Shown piece by piece: positions 55,710-64,000 of a stretch of DNA of 64,000 bases. The DNA lies in contig JAVHKY010000008.1 of the NCBI GenBank assembly GCA_035079385.1, forward strand, positions 6,060,001 through 6,124,000, read 5' to 3'. The position numbers and the translations under genes are program-made. Position 1 is the first letter of the stretch. Every line of letters begins with the position of its first letter. The notes below the pieces were generated by a model. That model saw only the letters and a program-made list of their open reading frames with translations. It was not told the DNA's origin and searched no databases. Origin of the DNA: Aspidiotus rigidus (lineage: Eukaryota; Arthropoda; Insecta; Hemiptera; Diaspididae).

Positions 55710-57825
55710 CGAGATGGGGGAGCTGGGGAGATGGAACTATTTCGCGAGTGCGCCGCAGACGTAGCTGCTAAGTGTACCGGAGCGCCTGATGGTGATCAGG
55801 AATTTCCCAGTCATTTAATCGTCTTGGTCTGTAGCACAATTAAATATTCCAGTAACTTTTTGTATTTCTAGGCCGTAAATTTCGACACTTTCATGTCGAT
55901 TGCACGCTCTCGGAATGACAGTTGTGGACAATCCCATCCCTTTACTCAAAAACTAAAAAACTACCAGCCTGACGAGATGCTAAATACGCACTAATTCTGC
56001 AGTACAAGCGATAAGCTTCCTCTGGCATCAGGCACTCTCTTGCAATCCTTATGGACTAGATATTACTGTCTTATCATCAATTCAAACGTAAAGGAAGACA
56101 AACGAGGAAAAAATCATATCGTATCTAACGTGCGACTTGAAGCGTGAGAAGATACCAAATTCATTTCTATAGCTCGCAGTAACGGATTATCAGCCGCTTA
56201 AATCTTTATCGGATAAATTCGTCTACGTTTCACCCTCGTATTTTTATTATTTCTAATAACGCGGCCATATTCGTTTTATTGAGATTACGTGCGTGGGCGT
56301 AAATATCCGCGAAAATGGTAATTTTCTAATAGATACACATGTTCGCACACTAAGTGATTACTGTATGTACAGTCCGTATTGGTGCCACGTCGGGCTGTAA
56401 TGGGTAATGGGCGGCCAAATACGATTCTCGCAGAATGATGGATACTCGCGAACAGAAGGAATGTCTGAGAATGACAGTTTCCAAAACGGATACGTGGTCG
56501 TGAGCTATACGGCAATAACGACCATATATAAGCTCTGCCCGAAATACTCCTTTTATTATTCGCTTTTTAGCTCGCGCAATTCGATTTGGTAACTGAGAAA
56601 ATTCGCTGTTTTAGAAAAATTGCGGATATATTCGTAGCGAGAGTTACGACTTATGCGAGCATGATAAAAAGAATACATTTACCATACCCGAGAGTAACTT
56701 GTGTGCGCGAAATGAAAAATGCGCGTAATTTGCGTTATCGCGAAGTCGTAAGAATCGCATTTGTAATTTCAGACGATATTGTGAAATTCAGTCAGTCATC
56801 TCTGCATTTGACTCGGGTATACCGAAAATGCAATTTGAACGTTCGCCCGAGATATGGATTCTTATATGAAGAACTGCGTAAGCACTCGCTAACCCACGAT
56901 TTTGGGTACATTCAACTCGTCGGCATACGCGCGAACAAGCTCAAATATCTGCCCACGCTGGAAAATAAAATACCTGTAAGGAAAACGGCGGTCGTGAAAT
57001 TGACAGTATAGACTCGAGTGAATGACGATGTTTGTTACAACCGCCGAGCACGGTATTTGTGGTAACAAAATTAGCCTGAAATAGAGCGCGCGACACCTTT
57101 GACATCCACCGACTTCCAAAATATCGGTTGACAGCTGCGTCCAATGTCCTGCACTCAGCCAATATCTTTTGAACGTGCATTTTCAGCTTAAAGTCGGCGA
57201 ACAAAAGCTGTCATAAAGGTACTATGGGAAGGTGGTTATAAAAATGAAGCTAATTTTCCTATTAGCGGGAAACTATAACTTCGAGGCCTCTACACATTTT
57301 AATTATGACGTTGTGCGGTATTTACAAATGTTCGTTTTAAAGTGGAAGTGCAGTATATTATATTTTGTGTATGGTATACGCATAGCGTATATATACACAA
57401 CAAAAACTGCCGGTGAATCTTGTTAACGAGATTTCCACTAAAATTTAGGTAATGGTGGCTTTTATACAAATACTACGAACGAAAAGTGCTGTACAACAGT
57501 ACTCTTCCGGAATTATTTACAGGATGACTTTCGAATTGACCTGCGGACGGCTTTTGAAAATGATCGCGTTAAAACTAAATTAGTACATAGGTAAAATAGT
57601 GTGGTCGTTGGAGGAATATATATACCCACGCTGCGCTGCAAGAATAAAAAGGGATGTACACCGTGCACTGAGCGACAATTCAATTACCGGTACTAAAAGA
57701 GCAGGTTCGCTGATTTCTGTATCATTTGAGCTGTTCAAAGTTTAGTTACAAATACCACTGGAAGATGACAGATGAAATTCCAAAATTTGAGAATGTGGAG
57801 TACAACAGTGCCAAAGAAAAATGTT
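55710..57825. other. Unassigned single-copy-looking sequence
   Basis: CpG-containing, balanced sequence. The longest frame, 141 codons on the plus strand (56586-57011), is rich in basic residues and has no recognisable domain. Frames on the opposite strand overlap it. Not called as a gene. Confidence 0.4.
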
Positions 57826-57831
57826 CTGGTG

Positions 57832-60800
57832 CACTGAGAGAAAAAATATTGGAATGAGACCCAAACTTTCTTGGAAAACTAGGATGCAAACGATTTTTGG
57901 TAAAACTTCCACTGACGAATGTTAATCATTCTAATAATTATTTGAGCCAGTTCTATACAAATATTGGAATAGCTACAATACACTTTGGAATAAGGAATAT
58001 TTTATTGAATACCTTCATTCATTACATTGGAATAGTTACCATACGTTCTGGAAAAGAAAATATTTTATCCAGTAATTATTCTCATTGCATTGAAATAGTT
58101 ACTATATGTCTTGGAATAGAGAATATCCTATTCGGAATTCTTCTTATAATGTATTGGACTAATTACTACACATTTTTGAATAGAAAATAATTTGTCGAGT
58201 ATTTTTTCTTGATGTATTGGAATCATTACCTTACAGTCTTGAACAGAACTCAAACAGAATGTAACAATCCCCAATATATATGAATGTGTAGAATTTGCAC
58301 TGTTATGCTTATATTCTACTAAAGTAGTCATTCCAGTAAATATTTGAGTGAGAACAGAGTATTTAGATGCTCTTCTAGCGGTATTGTAATGTTTCTGTCT
58401 TTTATTGTAACAATTACAGTCCTTTTTTGGAGACATTCCTGTCTTTTATTGTAATAATTACAGTCCTTTCTTGGAGACATTCCTGTCTTTTACTGTAATA
58501 ATTACAGTCCTTTTTTGGAGACATTCCTGTCTTTTATTGTAATAATTACAGTCCTTTCTTGGAGACATTCCTGTCTTTTACTGTAATAATTACAGTCCTT
58601 TTTTGGAGACATTCCTGTCTTTTATTGTAATAATTACAGTCCTTTTTTGGAGACATTCCTGTCTTTTATTGTAATAATTACAGTCCTTTCTTGGAGACAT
58701 TCCTGTCTTTTATTGTAATAATTACAGTCCTTTTTTGGAGACATTCCTGTCTTTTATTGTAATAATTACAGTCCTTTTTTGGAGACATTCCTGTCTTTTA
58801 TTGTAATAATTACAGTCCTTTTTTGGAGACATTCCTGTTTTTTATTGTAATAATTACAGTCCTTTTTTGGAGACATTCCTGTCTTTTACTGTAATAATTA
58901 CAGTCCTTTCGTGGAGACATTCCTGTTTTTTATTGTAATAATTACAGTCCTTTTTTGGAGACATTCCTGTCTTTTATTGTAATAATTACAGTCCTTTCTT
59001 GGAGACATTCCTGTCTTTTACTGTAATAATTACAGTCCTTTTTTGGAGACATTCCTGTCTTTTATTGTAATAATTACAGTCCTTTCTTGGAGACATTCCT
59101 GTCTTTTATTGTAATAATTACAGTCCTTTCTTGGAGACATTCCTGTCTTTTATTGTAATAATTACAGTCCTTTTTTGGAGACATTCCTGTCTTTTATTGT
59201 AATAATTACAGTCCTTTCTTGGAGACATTCCTGTCTTTTATTGTAATAATTACAGTCCTTTTTTGGAGACATTCCTGTCTTTTATTGTAATAATTACAGT
59301 CCTTTTTTGGAGACATTCCTGTCTTTTATTGTAATAATTACAGTCCTTTTTTGGAGACATTCCTGTTTTTTATTGTAATAATTACAGTCCTTTTTTGGAG
59401 ACATTCCTGTCTTTTACTGTAATAATTACAGTCCTTTCGTGGAGACATTCCTGTCTTTTATTGTAATAATTACAGTCCTTTTTTGGAGACATTCCTGTCT
59501 TTTATTGTAATAATTACAGTCCTTTCTTGGAGACATTCCTGTCTTTTATTGTAATAATTACAGTCCTTTTTTGGAGACATTCCTGTCTTTTATTGTAATA
59601 ATTACAGTCCTTTTTTGGAGACATTCCTGTCTTTTATTGTAATAATTACAGTCCTTTTTTGGAGACATTCCTGTTTTTTATTGTAATAATTACAGTCCTT
59701 TTTTGGAGACATTCCTGTCTTTTACTGTAATAATTACAGTCCTTTCGTGGAGACATTCCTGTTTTTTATTGTAATAATTACAGTCCTTTTTTGGAGACAT
59801 TCCTGTCTTTTATTGTAATAATTACAGTCCTTTTTTGGAGACATTCCTGTTTTTTATTGTAATAATTACAGTCCTTTCTTGGAGACATTCCTGTCTTTTA
59901 TTGTAATAATTACAGTCCTTTTTTGGAGACATTCCTGTTTTTTATTGTAATAATTACAGTCCTTTTTTGGAGACATTCCTGTCTTTTATTGTAATAATTA
60001 CAGTCCTTTCTTGGAGACATTCCTGTCTTTTACTGTAATAATTACAGTCCTTTCTTGGAGACATTCCTGTCTTTTATTGTAATAATTACAGTCCTTTCTT
60101 GGAGACATTCCTGTCTTTTATTGTAATAATTACAGTTCTTTTTTGGAGACATTCCTGTTTTTTATTGTAATAATTACAGTCCTTTCTTGGAGACATTCCT
60201 GTCTTTTACTGTAATAATTACAGTCCTTTTTTGGAGACATTCCTGTTTTTTATTGTAATAATTACAGTCCTTTTTTGGAGACATTCCTGTCTTTTACTGT
60301 AATAATTACAGTCCTTTTTTGGAGACATTCCTGTCTTTTACTGTAATAATTACAGTCCTTTCTTGGAGACATTCCTGTCTTTTATGTAATAATTACAGTC
60401 CTTTTTTGGAGACATTCCTGTTTTTTATTGTAATAATTACAGTCCTTTCTTGGAGACATTACTTCATTTATAGGGAATGTCACCAAAAAAGGACTGTAAT
60501 TATTACAATAAAAGACAGAAACATTACAATACCGCTAGAAGAGCATCTAAATACTCTGTTCTCACTCAAATATTTACTGGAATGACTACTTTAGTAGAAT
60601 ATAAGCATAACAGTGCAAATTCTACACATTCATATATATAATGGGGATTGTTACATTTTGTTTAAGTTCTATTCAAGACTGTACAGTAATGATTCCAATA
60701 CATCAAGAAAAAATACTCGACAAATTATTTTCTATTCCAAAATGTGTAGTAATTAGTCCAATACATTATAAGAAGAAATCCGAATAGGATATTCTGTATT

Positions 60801-61020
60801 CCAAGACGTATAGTAACTGTTCCAATGTAATGAATGAAGGTATTCAATAAAATATTGCTTATTCTAAAGTGTATTGTAGCTATTCCAATATTTGTATAGA
60901 ACTGGCTCAAATAATTATTAGAATGATTAACATTCATCAGTGGAATTTTTACCAGAAATCGTTTGCATCCTAGTTTTCCAAGAAAGTTTGGGTCTCATTC
61001 CAATATTTTTGCTCTCAGTG
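57832..61020. mobile_element. 3.19-kb foldback element with 44-bp array
   Basis: The left arm (57832-58395) and right arm (about 60484-61020) are long inverted repeats starting CACTGAGAG and containing 'atattggaatgagaccc' and 'tttcttggaaaactaggatg'. Ends beginning CACTG recall CACTA-type elements, but no target duplication was seen. Between the arms is a large 44-bp array. The right arm keeps one reversed unit (60483-60518), so the array grew on the left side only. Frames at 57897-58190 (+) and 60725-60937 (-) are mirror readings of the arms. Confidence 0.9.
58396..60460. repeat. 44-bp minisatellite, about 47 units
   Basis: The unit contains GGAGACATTCCTGT, then TTTTATTG, then TGTAATAATTACA (a 13-bp palindrome around one base), then CAGTCCTTT. 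Steps are 44 bp, with one 43-bp unit near 60383. Variants (TTTTACTG, GTTTTTTATTG, TTTCGTGG) are shared between distant units. Confidence 0.97.
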
Positions 61021-61360
61021 TGGAGCCAAATAAAATAATAAAAGTCATTTCCAGTTACCAGTTAAGACAAAATAATTTGCGAAAGTGGATAAAGACACAG
61101 TAAAGACGTCAACCAGCCTAATCAACATCCGTGACGCCATCCAATTAGTAACTTACTATATCTTCTTTCTCTCTCGGATTTGCAGATTTCTGGATTAGGT
61201 CGAGGATTCCAAGTCCATCGACGGGAAGGAGGCAGAAGCCTAGTATAATCTAATACTTTGTATGCTAAGCCTAGTTTAAACCGAGTACAGCCTAGTATCA
61301 CTATAGCAAACCATAGGCATGTGCTAAGTCCAGTTTAGTGTAAATTTCTCCGTTCTATAA
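61021..61360. other. Spacer with CCTAGTATA-type repeats
   Basis: Unassigned to 61220, then short repeats of 'agcctagtata' like those at 28.02-28.18 kb. Confidence 0.45.
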
Positions 61361-61364
61361 AAAA

Positions 61365-61850
61365 ACGACGGATACCTTAACGAGGTTAAACGAGGAACGC
61401 TGGGAACCTGTTTTATGGGTCGAATTAGTTTTGGTATTGAAAATTCGAACCTTGAAGAGTCTTTTAAGCTTTAACAGGGAATCTGTTTTATCGGGTGTTT
61501 TTTCGGCAAAAACGTCCGCCGTCCGGCCGCCCGGCAAAGCTCGGAGCTCGAAAATTTTCTAAGTCCTCCTCCTATCATATATGCATAGCTCGGGGGCGAG
61601 ACTTCTGACGTCATCGGTTAGCCTTGTGTTGTTACAATCTGATGACGTCACAGATCATTTTTTTGAAGTTCCTACTTATTAGGTATATATAGCCTCGAAT
61701 TCCGGACATCACAATTTGTTGACGTCATAGGTCAGCCTTGTGATGTTACAATCTACAATTTTCAGGTCCCATGTACCCCATAAAATAGGTTCTCTGCCAT
61801 CCTCGTTTAACCCCGTTAAGAACCTGTGAATTTTTTTCTGAGTCCCATGT
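61365..61850. repeat. Family A fragments
   Basis: 'aaaacgacggataccttaac', 'gggaacctgttttatggg', 'aacagggaatctgtttta', one 45-bp-type unit and a reverse 'aaaataggttctctgcc' near 61785. TGACGTCA occurs at several points. Confidence 0.65.
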
Positions 61851-61884
61851 AAGATGGTGCAAATGTTACGCTCAATTCACGTAA

Positions 61885-62045
61885 TTAATGAGCAGCAAAA
61901 TTGCTCAATACGCGTAATAAGCAGACGAGAACTTCTCATTACGCGTATTGTGCAAAGTTGCTGCCCATTACGCGTAATCAGCAATATTTTCTACCTATTA
62001 CGAGTAATGGGCAGCAATCTAGCTGCCGCATTATGCGTATTGAGC
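61885..62045. repeat. Array of ATTACGCGTAAT palindromes, left
   Basis: Copies or near copies occur about every 30 bp (near 61.91, 61.94, 61.97, 62.00 and 62.03 kb), separated by GAGCAG/GGGCAGC-type spacers. Confidence 0.85.
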
Positions 62046-62940
62046 ATCCTTCTTACGAGTATAAACCAATCTGAAGGGCTTGGTTCAGTGGGGACTGGAA
62101 GGGATATCGTCGGTGCGTCAAAGCAATCGATAAACATGCGTAAAGAATGAGATAGTATGCAATTCTGTGTGCCATGGAGGCCGAATAGACAGATGGACTT
62201 TTTCTTGAAATGCATCTCTATTCTTGAGACATTTAGGCAACCATCGGTAATAAGGGTAAAAACACTCGCTGAATCTGAATTTCATGGTTGCCAAGTCGAA
62301 TTTTGCCTCCTTATGGCCCAAATCCAAGGTGGCGGCCAAACTTATTTCATTTCTGTTTCAAGGTAAAACAGAAGTTTGTTACATATTTTTATTTATTTTA
62401 TTTTATTTTATTTTATTTATTTATTTTTTTTTTTTGGGGGGGGGTTGTAGGTTGTTGGTGTACAAAATTGGATCTTCAAACTCTACTTGAAATATTGGGA
62501 TCACATACAGCCGAAATGAGGACCCAAATTTGGGTCAAATTATGGCCAATCTTATATAATGCTAGAGTGCACTGTGGGGTATCTTTTCTATGGTTTTTTG
62601 ACCAGGGAAAATCAAAAACGACCACCATGAGCTTGCCTAGGAATCAAAAGTCGAGATACGTGAGTCCTGTGGTTATGTTCTCACAAACATGCTTGACTGT
62701 TGAGTTATTAGTTCGTTTTCCTTTTTCCTTTGAGAAATATAATTCTTTATCAATAAAATTATTCGAGTTACAATTTTAAAATTTCCTCCTTATTTTAGAG
62801 TTCATCTTATTTCTATGGACTAATTTTGAGGTACATATGCTTTGTTTTGATAGTGTATAATGCAGTTAAGAGAAAGCTCTGCGATACCAATTCCCAATAT
62901 CTCAAGTAGAGTTTGGAGATACAATTCTGTACACCAGCAA

Positions 62941-62971
<31 letters not shown>

Positions 62972-63689
62972 ATGCCATGGCAGCGGAACCCGCTGTTCCG
63001 AGTCCCATAGAGTCTGAAGTTTTTCCAAGTCCTGAAAATCATGACGTGACAACTTGAACGCGCTGCAATTTCAAGGAAGCCGTCATCTTTCCAAGTCCCC
63101 CTCCTATCATATATAGCTCGGAGGTCGGAATTTTTCCAAGTCTCGCCCCTGTGATATTAGCTCGAGGGTCGAAATTTTTCCAAGTCCTCTCCGTGACGTC
63201 ATCAACCTCACTCACGGACGAAAATTTCCTGAGAGTACCCCCAACACCAAAAAAAGAGATAGCGGGTTCCCCCCTAAAAAAAAAAGAAAAAAGATTACAA
63301 CCTTCTGTTTTACCTTGAAACAGAAATGAAATGAGTTTGGTCATTTTGGATTTGGGCCATAAGGAGGCAAAATTTGACTTGGCAACCATGAAATTTAAAT
63401 TCAGCGAGTGTTTTTACCCTCATTACCGATGGTTGCCCAAATGTCTCTAGAAATAATTTTGGAATGAAAAAATTAGCCATTTTCATGATTTGTCCACCAG
63501 TCTAGAAGTTGTGACTACCACAATAAATAATAGTATAGGATTTTGAATTTAGAAAGTAATGACTATCTCCTCGAGTGATAATAAAAAGTAATTTACATTG
63601 TAATGATTTTTTGAAGTATTCCAAGTAAAATGAAAATATGTACCATTATTTTGCAATCAAATCAGCTTCTCATTGGTCAATTCCACCTG

Positions 63690-63798
63690 CTCATTACGCG
63701 TAATGGGCAACAACTTTGCACAATACGTGTCATAAGCAGCATGTCTGCTTATTACGCGTATTGAGCAATTTTACTGCTCATTACGCGTAATGAGCAAT
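63690..63798. repeat. Array of ATTACGCGTAAT palindromes, right
   Basis: Four palindromes or near palindromes near 63.70, 63.73, 63.76 and 63.78 kb, the mirror image of the left cluster. Confidence 0.85.
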
Positions 63799-63800
63799 TA

Positions 63801-64000
63801 CAGTAGAACCCCGCTGTAACGTACTCGGACATAACGTAATCCCAGTCATAACGTAGTAAAGTGCCCGGTCCCTTGACACTTGCATTTAAAATAATATAAA
63901 AAAAACTCTGAAATAACATTATCACGTAAAATTCATGCTAAAATCAGTCGAAAAATGCACGTTTTTTCAAGTCAGACTTGCGAAGAATCTCAACAATAGG
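63801..64000 (+). mobile_element. pogo-like element end, cut by window edge
   Basis: After TA at 63799-63800 the sequence CAGTAGAACCCCGCTGTAAC begins, followed by repeated TAACGTA motifs (near 63817, 63834 and 63851). CAGTAGAACCCCG-type ends with a TA target are typical of pogo/Tigger-type Tc1/mariner elements. The rest lies outside the window, so coding capacity is unknown. Confidence 0.55.

Larger units (their letters stand above)
61872..63798. mobile_element. 1.9-kb foldback element with ACGCGT-palindrome ends
   Basis: The outer parts of both arms hold clustered ATTACGCGTAAT palindromes. Inner parts also pair: 62160-62400 with 63290-63450 ('aaccatcggtaat', 'tgaatttcatggttgcca'), and 62430-62510 with 62890-62960 (a G-run or C-run beside 'tgttggtgtacaaaattg'). 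The right arm is interrupted by a family A-like stretch (about 63060-63200). The frame 62288-62779 runs through a (TTTTA)n tract and is not supported as a gene. Confidence 0.8.

Noticed and set aside
56586..57011. 141-codon plus-strand ORF as a host gene
   Set aside because: Basic, low-information composition, overlapping frames on the other strand, and no family recognised.
58396..60460. Regular short repeats as a CRISPR array
   Set aside because: Units are contiguous 44-bp repeats with no unique spacers, and they sit inside a eukaryotic foldback element.
62288..62779. 163-codon ORF
   Set aside because: Includes a translated (TTTTA)n and T/G tract and lies in a foldback arm. Its mirror on the other arm is broken.

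Overview
The window looks like repeat-rich, AT-rich animal nuclear DNA, most likely from an insect. That is an inference from the transposon repertoire: a Penelope-like element with a GIY-YIG endonuclease, a Ty1/copia element, an RTE-type LINE, a hAT MITE and a pogo-like end. No host gene with recognisable exons, no tRNA, no rRNA and no CRISPR was found. All recognisable protein-coding sequence belongs to mobile elements.

Layout. 1-10.4 kb: degenerate tandem repeats (1.31-2.74 and 5.58-6.53 kb), fragments of a dispersed repeat here called family A (hallmark ACAGGGAACCTGTTTTATG and its reverse), and unassigned sequence. 10.97-14.73 kb: a nearly perfect 3.8-kb palindrome whose arms are built of ~153-bp units. 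14.7-18.4 kb: single-copy-looking sequence. 18.45-21.5 kb: degenerate repeats around a very AT-rich block. 21.8-22.6 kb: a TIR MITE and a family A copy with a 45-bp array. 25.14-25.34 kb: a hAT-type MITE with an 8-bp target duplication. 26.6-28.2 kb: degenerate and A-tract tandem repeats. 30.80-33.85 kb and 51.57-54.23 kb: two inverted copies of one large TIR element carrying 140-bp arrays. 33.85-35.06 kb: family A with long TIRs. 36.46-39.65 kb: a Penelope-like composite of two inverted copies between 11-bp target duplications. 43.07-43.99 kb: a decayed RTE LINE end. 44.31-51.33 kb: a complete 7,018-bp Ty1/copia element with LTRs that read as identical and a 5-bp target duplication. 57.83-61.02 kb: a foldback element with about 47 copies of a 44-bp unit. 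61.87-63.80 kb: another foldback element with ACGCGT-centred palindromes at its ends. 63.80-64.0 kb: one end of a pogo-like element.

How the parts relate. The coding elements (copia, Penelope-like, RTE) move by reverse transcription and each would supply its own enzymes. The TIR and foldback elements have no transposase in the window and would depend on enzymes supplied elsewhere. A recurring theme is foldback elements whose arms or centres are tandem arrays, so the window shows several stages of satellite-like expansion inside mobile DNA.

The most notable items are the arginine/serine (RS) domain in the copia Gag, the gag-pol frame break inside its zinc-knuckle region, the Penelope composite with its target duplication, and the array-bearing foldback elements.
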